Assembly (NCBI GenBank): GCA_000433335.1
Contig: HF996728.1
Span: 1-21,473, forward strand
DNA from: Clostridium sp. CAG:1219
GTDB lineage: Bacteria; Bacillota; Clostridia; TANB77; CAG-465
Length of the DNA: 21,473 nt
Reading direction: 5' to 3'
Positions within the stretch are counted from its first letter, which is position 1. Each line of letters starts with the position of its first letter. Below are positions 1-9,336 of this stretch, piece by piece. Both the position numbers and the translations under genes were made by a program. The notes under the pieces were generated by a model that did not search any database, was not told the DNA's origin, and saw only the letters and a program-made list of their open reading frames with translations.

Positions 1-26
1 AATATTTATTTTTTCTACATTTTTTG

Positions 27-60
27 AAAAAATCACCTACCGATTGGTAAGTGATTTTTA
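27..60 (-). terminator. Rho-independent terminator of rpoBC
   Basis: A hairpin lies 2 bases beyond the rpoC stop codon. Positions 28-36 pair with 51-59 and 38-41 pair with 46-49, around a four-base loop. The only plus-strand mismatch (C37 against A50) becomes a G-U pair in the minus-strand transcript, so the hairpin fits minus-strand transcription better. The 3' arm ends in a run of U. It closes the rpoB-rpoC transcript. Confidence 0.85.
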
Positions 61-62
61 TA

Positions 63-3000
63 TTATTCAACTATTTCTTCTTTACTTGCTTCAACAATAT
101 CGTTAATTTCATTATCAGCAATATCTTTTTTTAGTATTTCATCTTTAGAAATAACTTCAATCGAATTAGGATCTACAACGCCCGTACCAGCGGGAATTAA
201 TCTACCAATAATAACGTTCTCTTTTAATCCTTGAAGTTTATCTACTTTTCCTTTAACAGCTGCATCAGTAAGAACTCTAGCTGTCTCTTGGAATGAAGCA
301 GATGATAAGAATGAATCAGTTAAAAGTGCAACCTTAGTAATTCCAAGTAATGTCTTTTTACCTTTTGCAGGTTTTTTATCTTCCATAATTGCATGTTTAT
401 TTGCTCTATTAAATTCCGTCATATCTATAGTTGTTCCAGCAATAAGATTTGTATCGCCAGATTCTTCAACATATATTTTTCTTAACATTTGTCTTGCAAC
501 AATTTCTATATGTTTATCGTTAATATGAACACCTTGTGTTCTATATGTTTTCTGAACTTCCTCTATTAGATAATTTTGAACAGCAATATCGCCTTTGATA
601 CGAATTATATCATGTGGATCAAGTGATCCTTCAGTAATTCTGTCTCCAGCTTTTACTTTATCACCATCTGATACAACAAGTCTCATACCATATGCTATTA
701 CGTATTTTTCAACATATTTGTCATCACGAGTTACTATTACTTCTTTGTTATTGCCTTTATTTCCGATTGTTACAGTACCGTCTATTTCAGTTACCATAGC
801 AACACCCTTTGGTTTTCTTGCTTCAAATAATTCTTCAACCCTAGGAAGACCTTGAGTTATATCAGAACCTGCAACACCACCATTGTGAATAGTTCTCATT
901 GTAAGCTGTGTACCTGGTTCACCTATTGATTGTGCAGCTATAATTCCTATAGCCTCACCTTTAGTAATAGGTTCACCTGTAGCCATATTTTTACCATAAC
1001 ATTTAGCACAAACCCCTCTTATAGATTCACAAGTTAATGCTGAACGTATTTTCACAGTTTCATATCCAAGTTTTATTATATTGTTTGCAATTTCATCATT
1101 TATGTATGTATTTCTTGCATAAATAACATTTCCATCTTTATCTACAATATCTTGAGCTAAGAATCTTCCTTCTATTCTCTCGTATAGTTTTTCTATTGGT
1201 TCTCCACTCTCCATAATTGCAGAAACTTCGAATCCATGATCTGTTCCACAATCATCTTCCATAACAATTACATCTTGGTTAACATCTACAAGTCTTCTTG
1301 TTAGATATCCAGAGTCAGCAGTTCTTAGGGCAGTATCTGCAAGACCTTTTCTAGCACCATGGGATGCTATAAAGAATTCTAGAACATCAAGACCTTCTTT
1401 AAAGTTTGATTTAATTGGAAGCTCTATTGTTCTACCCATTGTATCTGCCATAAGTCCACGCATACCACCAAGCTGTCTAATTTGTGTTGGGTTACCTCTA
1501 GCACCAGTGTTTGCCATCATTTGGAATGGATTCATTTTATTTGGGTTACTCATTATCTCATTTTGGATTTTATCCGTAGCAGATGACCAAATCTTGATGA
1601 TTTCGTTATATCTTTCATCGTTTGAAATAAGACCACGTTTAAAATTCTTCAAAACTTTTTCAGCTTCAGTTTCAGCCTCAGCAAGTATTTGTGGTTTATT
1701 TTTTGGTATTTCAATATCATATACAGAAACTGTAACGGCAGCCTGAGTTGAATATTTATAGCCATTAGATTTAATATCATCTAGAACAACTGAAGTTGCA
1801 GCAATTCCATGTTTTGCGATACATCTATCAACTATTTCTCCTAGTTGCTTTTTCTTAGCTTCAAAATCTATTTCTAGTTTTAGGTAGTTTTCTTCCTTAG
1901 TTCTATCTACAAATCCTATATCTTGAGGAATAAAACTATTGAATATTAATCTACCTGCTGTAGCATCTATTCTTCCTGTATAAGTTTTTCCATTAATATC
2001 TTTACTTACTCTAACTTTAATTGGAGCATGCATACCTATTACTTTTTGATCATATGCCATTAAAGCTTCATCAACGCTACTAAATACTTTTCCAGCTCCT
2101 GGTTCATCATCAATTTGTACAGTTAGATAGAAGCTTCCTAAAATCATATCCATTGATGGAACAGCAACTGGTTTACCATCTTGTAAATTTAATAGATTAT
2201 TGGAAGCAAGCATCAATAATTTTGCTTCTGCAACTGCTTCTGGTGAAAGTGGTACGTGAACAGCCATCTGGTCACCATCAAAATCGGCATTGAACGCTGA
2301 ACATACAAGTGGATGAAGTTTTATTGCTCTACCTTCAACAAGTACTGGTTCAAATGCTTGAATTCCAAGTCTATGAAGTGTTGGGGCACGGTTTAACATT
2401 ACTGGTCTATCTTTTATAACATCTTCTAGTACATCCCATACTTCTACAGCTGTACGTTCTACCATTCTTTTGGCATTTTTTATATTAAATGCAAGTCCTC
2501 TTTTCACTAGTTCTTTCATAACAAAAGGTTTGAAAAGTTCTAGTGCCATCTCACGTGGCAAGCCACATTGATGCATTTTAAGTTCTGGTCCAACAACAAT
2601 AACTGAACGACCAGAGTAGTCAACCCTTTTTCCAAGTAAGTTTTGTCTAAAACGTCCTTGTTTACCTTTTAGCATATCAGAAAGTGATTTTAGAGGTCTG
2701 CCTCCTGCGCCAGTAATAGGTCTTCCACGTCTGCCATTATCAATTAAAGCATCAACTGCTTCTTGAAGCATTCTTTTTTCATTTCTTACTATTATGTCTG
2801 GAGCTTCAAGTTCAAGTAATCTCTTTAATCTATTATTTCTATTTATAACTCTTCTATATAAATCATTTAAATCTGAAGTAGCAAATCTACCTCCATCAAG
2901 TTGTACCATTGGTCTAAGCTCTGGTGGTATTACAGGAAGAGCTTCTAGAATCATCCATTCAGGTTTGTTTCCTGATTCTATGAACGCATCTATTGTTTCT

Positions 3001-3632
3001 AATCTTTTGATTATTTTTGCTCTCTTTGCACCTTGTGATTTAGAAAGTTCTGCTCTTAAGTCTTTTTGTAATTTTGTAAGATCAATTTCTGCTAAAAGTT
3101 TTCTAATTGCTTCAGCACCCATTCCAACTTCTATGCTACCTGGTCCAAATTGTTCTATTGCTTCTCTGTATTCTTTTTCAGATAATACATCACATTTTGA
3201 AAATGCTGTTTGTTTTGGATCAATTACTACATATGATGCAAAGTATAATACTTTTTCAAGTGCCTTAGGTGACATATCAAGAAGTAGGCTCATTCTACTT
3301 GGTATTCCTTTGAAAAACCAGATATGAGAGACTGGACATGCAAGTTCAATATGTCCTAGTCTTTCACGTCTTACTTTTTTCTTTGTAACTTCAACGCCAC
3401 ATCTGTCACAAATTATTCCTTTATATCTTACTTTTTTGTACTTTCCACAATAACATTCCCAGTCTTTTGTTGGTCCAAATATTTTTTCACAAAATAGTCC
3501 ATCTCTTTCTGGTTTAAGTGTTCTATAATTTATAGTTTCTGGTTTTTTAACCTCTCCTTTAGACCATTCTCTAATCTTTTCTGGAGAAGCAAGACCAATT
3601 CCTATTCTATCAAAATTTTCCATATCTTGCAT
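63..3632 (-). CDS. rpoC: DNA-directed RNA polymerase subunit beta'
   Basis: This is the 1189-residue beta' subunit of RNA polymerase, which carries the catalytic magnesium site. The N-terminal zinc ribbon is visible (C60, C62, C75, C78). The invariant NADFDGDQ loop lies at 448-455, with D450, D452 and D454 as the magnesium ligands. The second zinc site is C795, C868, C875 and C878. The trigger-loop region around 905-935 contains LTMRTIH and has no large insertion. The length matches the compact Firmicute form. The first ATG is chosen because GGGAGG lies 10 bases upstream (3643-3648); the next ATG, three codons in, is too far from it. The gene starts 29 bases after rpoB and is cotranscribed with it. 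Identification is certain; only the start by three codons is open. Confidence 0.99.
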   Translation of the reverse strand: MQDMENFDRIGIGLASPEKIREWSKGEVKKPETINYRTLKPERDGLFCEKIFGPTKDWECYCGKYKKVRYKGIICDRCGVEVTKKKVRRERLGHIELACPVSHIWFFKGIPSRMSLLLDMSPKALEKVLYFASYVVIDPKQTAFSKCDVLSEKEYREAIEQFGPGSIEVGMGAEAIRKLLAEIDLTKLQKDLRAELSKSQGAKRAKIIKRLETIDAFIESGNKPEWMILEALPVIPPELRPMVQLDGGRFATSDLNDLYRRVINRNNRLKRLLELEAPDIIVRNEKRMLQEAVDALIDNGRRGRPITGAGGRPLKSLSDMLKGKQGRFRQNLLGKRVDYSGRSVIVVGPELKMHQCGLPREMALELFKPFVMKELVKRGLAFNIKNAKRMVERTAVEVWDVLEDVIKDRPVMLNRAPTLHRLGIQAFEPVLVEGRAIKLHPLVCSAFNADFDGDQMAVHVPLSPEAVAEAKLLMLASNNLLNLQDGKPVAVPSMDMILGSFYLTVQIDDEPGAGKVFSSVDEALMAYDQKVIGMHAPIKVRVSKDINGKTYTGRIDATAGRLIFNSFIPQDIGFVDRTKEENYLKLEIDFEAKKKQLGEIVDRCIAKHGIAATSVVLDDIKSNGYKYSTQAAVTVSVYDIEIPKNKPQILAEAETEAEKVLKNFKRGLISNDERYNEIIKIWSSATDKIQNEIMSNPNKMNPFQMMANTGARGNPTQIRQLGGMRGLMADTMGRTIELPIKSNFKEGLDVLEFFIASHGARKGLADTALRTADSGYLTRRLVDVNQDVIVMEDDCGTDHGFEVSAIMESGEPIEKLYERIEGRFLAQDIVDKDGNVIYARNTYINDEIANNIIKLGYETVKIRSALTCESIRGVCAKCYGKNMATGEPITKGEAIGIIAAQSIGEPGTQLTMRTIHNGGVAGSDITQGLPRVEELFEARKPKGVAMVTEIDGTVTIGNKGNNKEVIVTRDDKYVEKYVIAYGMRLVVSDGDKVKAGDRITEGSLDPHDIIRIKGDIAVQNYLIEEVQKTYRTQGVHINDKHIEIVARQMLRKIYVEESGDTNLIAGTTIDMTEFNRANKHAIMEDKKPAKGKKTLLGITKVALLTDSFLSSASFQETARVLTDAAVKGKVDKLQGLKENVIIGRLIPAGTGVVDPNSIEVISKDEILKKDIADNEINDIVEASKEEIVE

Positions 3633-3661
3633 TGTAAATTTTCCTCCCTTATACCTTAAAA

Positions 3662-6600
3662 TTAAACTTCGTCATAAGTGTCACTATCATCAACACTAAG
3701 TTCGTCTTCAAAACTATTTTGTTCTTCTTCTTTTTCGTCAACAAGTTCGCCGTCTTCTTCTACTGACATTCCAGCAAAATCATCATCAGTTATTAACGCG
3801 TTATCTTCACTTTCTTCTAGAACCTTTGGATCAAATCCATCTGTATCATCTTCAACAGACTCTTTAAGTTCAAGCTCATCATCTTCACGATACATTTTCA
3901 TATCAAGGCCTAAACTTTGTAATTCTTTTATCAATACTCTAAATGATTCTGGTATTCCAGGAGTCGGTATACTCTCTCCTTTAACAATAGCTTCATATGT
4001 TTTAAGTCTTCCTACAATATCATCAGATTTAACAGTTAACATCTCTTGTAATGTATAAGATGCACCATAAGCTTCTAGAGCCCAAACTTCCATCTCACCA
4101 AATCTTTGTCCACCAAATTGTGCTTTACCACCAAGTGGTTGTTGTGTTACTAAAGAGTATGGTCCAATAGAACGAGCGTGTATCTTATCTTCAACCATGT
4201 GATATAGTTTAAGCATGTACATATATCCTACTGTTACTTCTCTATCAAAAGGTTCACCAGTTCTACCATCATATACTACAGATTTACCGTTTTCATTTAG
4301 TCCTTGTTGCCTTAATAGTTCTTGTATATCTTGTTCTTTTGCACCATCAAATACAGGAGTTGAAACTTTCCATCCAAGTTGTTTTGCAACAAGACCTAAG
4401 TGAACTTCAAGTAACTGTCCAACATTCATACGTGATGGCAATCCAAGTGGATTTAGCACTATTTGAAGTGGCGTACCATCTGGTAAATATGGCATATCTT
4501 CTCTTGGTAATATACGTGATATAACACCTTTGTTACCATGACGTCCAGAAAGTTTATCACCAACTGATATTTTTCTTTTTTGAGCGATATATATTCTTAC
4601 AACTTTATTTACTCCAGCAGCTAATTCATCTGAAGTTTCTCTTGTAAATATTTTAACATCTACAATTGTTCCGGCTTCTCCATGTGGAACACGAAGTGAT
4701 GTATCTCTAACCTCACGAGCCTTTTCACCAAATATAGCACGAAGTAACTTTTCTTCTGCTGTAAGTTCAGTCTCACCCTTAGGAGTAATTTTTCCTACTA
4801 ATATATCACCTGGTACAACTTCCGCACCAATTCTTATAATACCATTTTCATCAAGATCTTTTAGTGCATCATCACCGACATTTGGTATTTCACGAGTTAT
4901 TTCCTCTGGTCCAAGTTTTGTATCTCTTGCTTCGCAATCATAATCTTCTATATGAATTGTTGTAAGTACATCATCTTGTACTAACTCCTCAGATATAAGT
5001 ATAGCATCCTCATAGTTATACCCTTCCCAGTTCATAAATCCAACTAATATATTTTTACCTAGAGCAAGTTCTCCTTTATCAGTTGATGGGCCATCTGCTA
5101 TTACATCGCCTCTTTTAACTTTTTCGCCTTTAACAACTATTGGTTTTTGATTTATACATGTTCCTTGGTTAGAACGTTGATATTTTATTAAATGATACTC
5201 ATCTTTTCCACCTTTAGTATCTACTATTATTTTGTTAGCTGATACAAATGAAACTATACCATCATTCTTAGCAGTGATTACAATACCAGAATCTACTGCT
5301 GCTTTGTATTCTATTCCTGTACCTACTATAGGGCTTTCTGATCTTATTAATGGAACAGCTTGACGTTGCATGTTAGCACCCATAAGTGCACGTTTTGCGT
5401 CATCATTCTCTAAGAAAGGTATTAAGGCTGTTGCAACAGAAACAAGTTGCTTTGGAGAAACATCCATAAGATCAACTTTTTCTTTTTCTATTTCAATAAT
5501 TTCATCTTGATGTCTTATTTTTACTCTTTTATTCACAAATCTTCCATCTTTATCAAGTGGCTCATTTGCTTGAGCGACAATATAATTATCTTCTTCATCA
5601 GCAGTTACGTACACAACATTTTCTGTAACAATACCTTTTTCTTTATCTACAATTCTATATGGAGTTTCTATAAATCCATATCTATTAATTATAGCAAATG
5701 TCGAAAGTGATGAAATAAGTCCTATGTTTGGTCCTTCTGGTGACTCGATTGGACACAATCTTCCATAATGTGTATGATGAACATCACGAACTTCAAATCC
5801 AGCTCTATCACGAGTGAGTCCTCCAGGTCCAAGTGCAGAAATTCTTCTTTTATGTGTAAGTTCCGCAAGTGGGTTTATTTGATCCATAAATTGAGAAAGT
5901 TGAGAACTACCAAAGAATTCTCTTAAAGCTCCTACTACTGGTTTAATATTTATTAGTGTTTGTGGAGTAGCTACATCTAAATCTTGTGTTGCCATTCTCT
6001 CACGAACAACTCTTTCAAGTCTTGCAAGACCAATTCTAAATTGATTTTGTAGAAGTTCGCCTACGCATCTTACACGTCTATTTCCTAGGTGGTCTATGTC
6101 ATCTACTTTTCCCATTCCATATCTGAAATTTAAGAAGTAGTTAATAGATGCAATTATATCGTCAAGTGTAGCACATTTTACTACTAATTTTTCTCTATTT
6201 AATTTTATTTGTTTTCTTAGGTCTTCTTCAGAAACATCTCCTAAAGATTCTAAAAGTTCTTTTAAGGCTGGAAGATAAACTTCTTCTTTTATAACTTCTT
6301 TATCTATATCTATTCCTAAATATTTAGATATATCTACCGTATTGTTACCAATCACTTTAACTTTTTTATCTTCTCTTAAAACATATACAACATTAATTCC
6401 TGAATGTTTTATTTCAAAAGCTTTTTCTTTTGAAATTTTTTCACCCTTTGAAACTAATAATTCGCCGGTTTCCTGATTTATTATATCTTCTGCTGCAATT
6501 TCTCCAATTGTACGTTCTGCTATACTTAATTTTTTATTATATTTGTATCTACCTACACGGCAAAGATCATATCTTCTTGGTTCATATAGCAAACCATATA

Positions 6601-7357
6601 AAAGACTTCTAGCGGCATCTACATGAAGTGGTTCACCTGGTCTTAGTTTTTTATAAATTTCAAGTAAAGCTTCGTCAGTAGATTTTATCATGTCTTTTTG
6701 TAGATTTTCATTTAACAGGTCATCTTCAAATATTTCAGAAATTTGAGCATCAGTTTCTATACCAAGAGCTCTAATAAGTGTAGTCATTCCTACTTTTCTT
6801 GTTCTATCAACCCTTGCATATAACATATCTTGTGAATCTGATTCATATTCAATCCATGTTCCACGATTAGGCATAACAGTAGCATTATATAAAAATTTAC
6901 CTGTTTTATCTCTTTCTGCTCCATAATATACACCTGGAGAACGTACAAGTTGAGATATTATAACACGTTCTGCACCATTAATTAAAAATGTACCATTATC
7001 AGTCATAACTGGCAAATCGCCAAAGAATATTTCTTGTTCTTTTATCTCACCAGTCTCACGATTGATAAGTCTTACTTGTACCTGAAGTCTTGAAGAATAA
7101 CTTGTATTTCTCTCCTTAGACTCTTCAATGGTATATTTTGTTTCATCTTCCAATCTATAATCAACAAACTCTAAAAGTAAATTACCTGAAAAATCCGTTA
7201 TTGGTGAAGCGTCAGATAACACATCTCTTAATCCAGATTTTAAGAACCAATCATAAGATTGTTTTTGGATATCAATAAGATCAGGCATCTGTATAACCTC
7301 ATTGATCTTTGAAAAACTCATTCTTTTAGCTTTTCCATTTACTACTTCATGAATCAT
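3662..7357 (-). CDS. rpoB: DNA-directed RNA polymerase subunit beta
   Basis: This is the 1231-residue beta subunit of RNA polymerase, the partner of RpoC in the catalytic core. The rifampicin-binding cluster is clear at about 483-514, and the residues equivalent to E. coli D516, H526 and S531 (here D492, H502, S507) are the sensitive-type ones. The conserved segments around 534-550 ([14 protein letters not shown]), 936-945 ([10 protein letters not shown]) and 1083-1095 ([13 protein letters not shown]) are all present. The C-terminus carries a long acidic tail (about 1157-1231) rich in Asp, Glu and Ser. The ribosome binding site is a GGGGG run ending 8 bases before the ATG, which can pair with the anti-SD through one G-U. 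Unlike the usual Firmicute layout, rplJ-rplL is not upstream; a tRNA gene and tadA are. Transcription probably starts from the promoter at 7554-7583. Confidence 0.99.
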   Translation of the reverse strand: MIHEVVNGKAKRMSFSKINEVIQMPDLIDIQKQSYDWFLKSGLRDVLSDASPITDFSGNLLLEFVDYRLEDETKYTIEESKERNTSYSSRLQVQVRLINRETGEIKEQEIFFGDLPVMTDNGTFLINGAERVIISQLVRSPGVYYGAERDKTGKFLYNATVMPNRGTWIEYESDSQDMLYARVDRTRKVGMTTLIRALGIETDAQISEIFEDDLLNENLQKDMIKSTDEALLEIYKKLRPGEPLHVDAARSLLYGLLYEPRRYDLCRVGRYKYNKKLSIAERTIGEIAAEDIINQETGELLVSKGEKISKEKAFEIKHSGINVVYVLREDKKVKVIGNNTVDISKYLGIDIDKEVIKEEVYLPALKELLESLGDVSEEDLRKQIKLNREKLVVKCATLDDIIASINYFLNFRYGMGKVDDIDHLGNRRVRCVGELLQNQFRIGLARLERVVRERMATQDLDVATPQTLINIKPVVGALREFFGSSQLSQFMDQINPLAELTHKRRISALGPGGLTRDRAGFEVRDVHHTHYGRLCPIESPEGPNIGLISSLSTFAIINRYGFIETPYRIVDKEKGIVTENVVYVTADEEDNYIVAQANEPLDKDGRFVNKRVKIRHQDEIIEIEKEKVDLMDVSPKQLVSVATALIPFLENDDAKRALMGANMQRQAVPLIRSESPIVGTGIEYKAAVDSGIVITAKNDGIVSFVSANKIIVDTKGGKDEYHLIKYQRSNQGTCINQKPIVVKGEKVKRGDVIADGPSTDKGELALGKNILVGFMNWEGYNYEDAILISEELVQDDVLTTIHIEDYDCEARDTKLGPEEITREIPNVGDDALKDLDENGIIRIGAEVVPGDILVGKITPKGETELTAEEKLLRAIFGEKAREVRDTSLRVPHGEAGTIVDVKIFTRETSDELAAGVNKVVRIYIAQKRKISVGDKLSGRHGNKGVISRILPREDMPYLPDGTPLQIVLNPLGLPSRMNVGQLLEVHLGLVAKQLGWKVSTPVFDGAKEQDIQELLRQQGLNENGKSVVYDGRTGEPFDREVTVGYMYMLKLYHMVEDKIHARSIGPYSLVTQQPLGGKAQFGGQRFGEMEVWALEAYGASYTLQEMLTVKSDDIVGRLKTYEAIVKGESIPTPGIPESFRVLIKELQSLGLDMKMYREDDELELKESVEDDTDGFDPKVLEESEDNALITDDDFAGMSVEEDGELVDEKEEEQNSFEDELSVDDSDTYDEV

Positions 7358-7410
7358 TTAATATACCCCCAAAACTATAAAAAACAAAACGCAAAAAGAC
7401 GTCAAAAATC

Positions 7411-7439
7411 CAAACTAGTTTACATAAATAACTAGTTTG
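7411..7439 (-). promoter_or_regulatory. Hairpin in the rpoB 5' leader
   Basis: A perfect 10-base inverted repeat (7411-7420 with 7430-7439) encloses a 9-base loop. It sits in the predicted rpoB leader, about 53 bases before the start codon. In the minus-strand transcript it is followed by GGA and then broken U runs (UUUUUGACGUCUUUUU), so it could be a weak attenuator, a stability element or a protein-binding site. No experiment is implied; only the dyad is seen. Confidence 0.5.
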
Positions 7440-7553
7440 ATTCTTACGTATTAAATTTTATTATATATCAATTCTACTTTTTTCAACTATTTCAACCATC
7501 CTTTAACATTATAGTTTACATAGTATAAACGTCTTGTCAACAATATTTAAAAC

Positions 7554-7583
7554 ATTATACCACAGTGTCAAAACAAAAGTCAA
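7554..7583 (-). promoter_or_regulatory. Probable sigma-A promoter of rpoBC
   Basis: The minus strand reads TTGACT (7578-7583), an 18-base spacer and a perfect TATAAT (7554-7559). Transcription would begin near 7547, giving a leader of about 190 bases. A- and T-tracts repeating about every 10-11 bases lie directly upstream of the -35 box and resemble an UP element. A strong dedicated promoter fits an rpoBC unit that has lost its usual link to rplJL. Confidence 0.7.
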
Positions 7584-7631
7584 TAAAAATTACAATTTTT
7601 TACAATTTTTTAAGAATATTTTTCATATGTA

Positions 7632-7660
7632 TTGAATTTATTAAATAAATGCTGTATAAT
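7632..7660 (+). promoter_or_regulatory. Promoter of tRNA-Arg(ACG)
   Basis: The plus strand reads TTGAAT (7632-7637), a 17-base spacer and TATAAT (7655-7660). The predicted start near 7667 lies a few bases before the mature tRNA 5' end at 7672, as is usual for a monocistronic tRNA gene. Confidence 0.8.
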
Positions 7661-7671
7661 TCTAAATGTAT

Positions 7672-7748
7672 GCACCAGTAGCTTAGCTGGATAGAGCACT
7701 CGGCTACGAACCGAGAGGTCGGGGATTCGAATTCCTCCTGGTGCACCA
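7672..7748 (+). tRNA. tRNA-Arg, anticodon ACG
   Basis: The 77-base gene folds as a cloverleaf. The acceptor stem pairs 7672-7678 with 7738-7744, with discriminator A7745 and an encoded CCA at 7746-7748. The anticodon stem CTCGG/CCGAG closes the seven-base loop CTACGAA, giving anticodon ACG. The T arm has the standard GATTCGAAT-type loop. In bacteria A34 of this tRNA is deaminated to inosine by TadA, so one tRNA reads CGU, CGC and CGA. The tadA gene is the next gene, facing it. CGG codons would need another tRNA. Confidence 0.98.
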
Positions 7749-7780
7749 AAAAAGTCGCAATTTTGCGACTTTTTTTATTT
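7749..7780. terminator. Bidirectional terminator between tRNA-Arg and tadA
   Basis: A perfect hairpin (AAAAAGTCGCAA facing its complement, about 7749-7774) is flanked by A and T runs on both sides. It follows the CCA end of the tRNA directly on the plus strand. It also lies just past the tadA stop codon on the minus strand, so it can end both convergent transcripts. Confidence 0.85.
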
Positions 7781-7788
7781 TTTGATTC

Positions 7789-8244
7789 TTATTTTTTGGC
7801 TTTTGATTTTCTCAACTCTTTAAAAAAATCAGATATTATTTTAGAACATTCTTTATAAATATCATAGTCTACTTTTACTTTATGAGTCGTATTAACAGAT
7901 TCTAATAAATTTGCAATAGATCCAACGCACCCATTTTTTTCATCCATTGCTCCTATGATCACCCTATTTATCCTTGATTGCGTAATGGCTCCGGCGCACA
8001 TCATGCATGGTTCAAGAGTAACATACATATTACACCCATCAAGTCTCCACGACTTTAACTTTCTGCAAGCTTTTTCTATACAAAGAATTTCAGCATGTGA
8101 TATCGCTGTATTCTTGCTTTCTCTTAAATTATGTGCTTTTGCTATTACAACACCGTCTTTTTCTATTACTGCACCGATAGGAACTTCATTTTTTAAATAT
8201 GCTTTTTTTGCCTCTTTTAAAGCTTCTGCCATGAATTTATTCAT
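7789..8244 (-). CDS. tadA: tRNA-specific adenosine deaminase TadA
   Basis: TadA deaminates the wobble adenosine of tRNA-Arg(ACG) to inosine in the cytoplasm. The zinc-dependent cytidine/deoxycytidylate deaminase motifs are intact: HAE at 50-52 (zinc ligand His and proton-shuttling Glu) and PCMMC at 79-83 (two zinc Cys). The reading frame can be extended 11 codons upstream to 8277. I prefer the ATG at 8244, giving 151 residues: it has a GGTGA site close by, the family usually begins with an MxxFMxEAL-like helix, and a good promoter (8260-8288) overlaps the extra codons. It is convergent with its presumed substrate tRNA gene. A minority of related deaminases act on guanine or cytosine, but the length, motifs and tRNA neighbour favour TadA. 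Confidence 0.95.
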   Translation of the reverse strand: MNKFMAEALKEAKKAYLKNEVPIGAVIEKDGVVIAKAHNLRESKNTAISHAEILCIEKACRKLKSWRLDGCNMYVTLEPCMMCAGAITQSRINRVIIGAMDEKNGCVGSIANLLESVNTTHKVKVDYDIYKECSKIISDFFKELRKSKAKK

Positions 8245-8259
8245 TAAATCACCATATTT

Positions 8260-8288
8260 ATTATATGGTAATTTCATATTATTTTCAA
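8260..8288 (-). promoter_or_regulatory. Probable promoter of tadA
   Basis: The minus strand reads TTGAAA (8283-8288), a 17-base spacer and TATAAT (8260-8265). Transcription would start near 8253, only about 9 bases before the chosen tadA ATG, so the leader is little more than the GGTGA site. The -10 box lies inside the optional N-terminal extension of tadA, which argues against that longer start. Confidence 0.6.
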
Positions 8289-8318
8289 CAATTAATTAAA
8301 AATGTAATTTTAAGCATC

Positions 8319-9066
8319 TTAATTTACAATACTTGTATTGTAAAAATATTCCTGTATTCCCAAAAAAATTCCCCATGCTAGTTTATATTGATAAGTATCA
8401 TCTTTTAGTAAAGTAGTTTCTTCGCTATTTGAAAGGAAACCGCATTCTACAATAACAGTAGGAATAGTAACGTTTTTCATAATATATACATCTGTAATTT
8501 TCATTGGAGTTCTATTATTCTCATAATCTATATTTTTATTTATATTGTTTTGTATCAAAGTAGCAAGGTTTTCACTTTCATCGTTTTTATTCTGATAAAA
8601 TGTTTGCCATCCCCTATAAATTTCTGATGGAGGATATTTATTAAGATGTATCGAAATAAAAATATCGGCATTAGAATTATTTCCAAGATCTACTCTATTT
8701 TTTATATCGCTTACTTTCTTTTCTCTTATACTTTTACTGTCAATTGAATATATACCGTTTTCATCACTTCTTGTAAGAATTACCTTTGCTCCACATTGTT
8801 CAATTAATTTTTGAAGTTTTAAACTAATTGATAAATTTATTGCTTGCTCTGTTGTACCAAACAGACCAACAGCCCCTTCATCTGGTTTTCCGATGTCCCG
8901 CATCTACCACAATTACTTTATTTGTTATTGGTGTTGAATTAACATTTACTGCTTTATCATTATCTATTTTTCCAAGAGTAAGGCAAGAAAACATAAATAA
9001 AGATATTGAAAGTACTATATATATTCCTTTCTTTAACGTTTCTTTTTCTTTGAGTATTTTTTTCAA
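8319..9066 (-). pseudogene. N-acetylmuramoyl-L-alanine amidase, CwlD-like, frameshifted
   Basis: The two halves of one Amidase_3 (zinc amidase) gene lie in different frames. The upstream half starts at a TTG (9066) with GGGTGA five bases before it; a longer ATG start at 9111 exists without a good site. It encodes a basic segment, one membrane-spanning signal anchor and the start of the catalytic domain, VIVVDAGH. An extra base at 8892 then breaks the frame, and this reading ends at a TGA four codons after the His. Without that base the protein continues GKPDEGAVG and runs 248 residues, like CwlD (which has GHGGPDGGAVG here). The other catalytic features are in the second frame: TTEQ, SIHLN and VECGFLSN. 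CwlD-type enzymes remove stem peptides from muramic acid, in spores to make cortex muramic lactam; a general wall amidase is also possible. It may be a true pseudogene or a sequence error. Confidence 0.85.
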
Positions 9067-9127
9067 ATTTATCACCCAATACAATATATGCAATTTATTT
9101 AAATATAACATATTTCATTTCATTTAA

Positions 9128-9156
9128 TTGACAATAAAATTAAATTAGGTTATAAT
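9128..9156 (+). promoter_or_regulatory. Consensus sigma-A promoter of the coiled-coil operon
   Basis: The plus strand has a perfect TTGACA (9128-9133), a 17-base spacer and a perfect TATAAT (9151-9156). Transcription would begin near 9163, giving a leader of about 39 bases before the small gene at 9202. It is the best consensus promoter I found in the window. Confidence 0.85.
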
Positions 9157-9183
9157 TAATTTATATATTTATATTAATTATAA
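9150..9183 (+). repeat. Inverted repeat overlapping the -10 box, candidate operator
   Basis: A perfect 11-base inverted repeat (9150-9160 and 9173-9183) is separated by 12 bases. The left arm covers the TATAAT box and the right arm ends just before the ribosome binding site. Because the left arm lies upstream of the predicted start of transcription, a DNA operator fits better than an RNA hairpin. The arms are almost pure A/T, so chance is not excluded. Confidence 0.45.
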
Positions 9184-9201
9184 TAATGTGAGGTGTATAT
9201 A

Positions 9202-9336
9202 ATGTCAAACGATGAATTTGATAAAAAAACTAAAGAAATAGAAGACAATTTTAAGGTTATTGAAGCTTACAATAAAATATATGAACAAATGAAAAAAATG
9301 GGACAAGTAATTGAAAAAAATGAGGTGAAGAAATAA
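9202..9336 (+). CDS. Small charged helical protein, 44 residues
   Basis: This short gene begins at an ATG with GTGAGGTG and 8 bases of spacing, about 39 bases after the predicted transcription start. It encodes 44 residues rich in Lys and Glu (21 of 44 are Lys, Glu or Asp), without a signal peptide or membrane segment, and probably a single amphipathic helix. Its TAA overlaps the ATG of the next gene by one base, which indicates translational coupling. The good ribosome binding site, the promoter and the coupling support a real gene. I do not recognise the family. It could be a partner of the 603-residue protein or mainly a leader that sets its translation. Confidence 0.65.
   Translation: MSNDEFDKKTKEIEDNFKVIEAYNKIYEQMKKMGQVIEKNEVKK

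Larger units (their letters stand above)
7358..7671. other. Intergenic region between rpoB and tRNA-Arg
   Basis: This stretch of just over 300 bases has no convincing protein gene. It holds two divergent promoters, for rpoB (minus) and for tRNA-Arg (plus), an A/T-tract block between them (about 7585-7623), and a long rpoB leader with one strong hairpin (7411-7439). A second TTGACA on the minus strand (7535-7540) has only a weak -10 partner. Confidence 0.7.

Noticed and set aside
2794..3327. Plus-strand reading frame of 177 codons inside rpoC
   Set aside because: It is antisense to a certain, highly conserved gene and shows no start signals.
3678..4058. Ser-rich plus-strand reading frame of 126 codons
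   Set aside because: It is the antisense of the acidic tail and 3' end of rpoB; no ribosome binding site or recognisable domain.
7535..7540. Second TTGACA upstream of rpoB
   Set aside because: Its nearest TATAAT is 21 bases away and the 16-base alternative is TAAACT, so it is at best a weak secondary promoter.
7591..7610. Tandem decamer as a CRISPR or satellite repeat
   Set aside because: Only two copies, no spacers; better explained as A/T-tract promoter DNA.
8878..8903. Programmed frameshift in the amidase
   Set aside because: No slippery heptamer or known +1 shift signal; the His codon cannot re-pair well after a shift. A rare CGG codon follows it, but that alone is weak support compared with mutation or sequence error.
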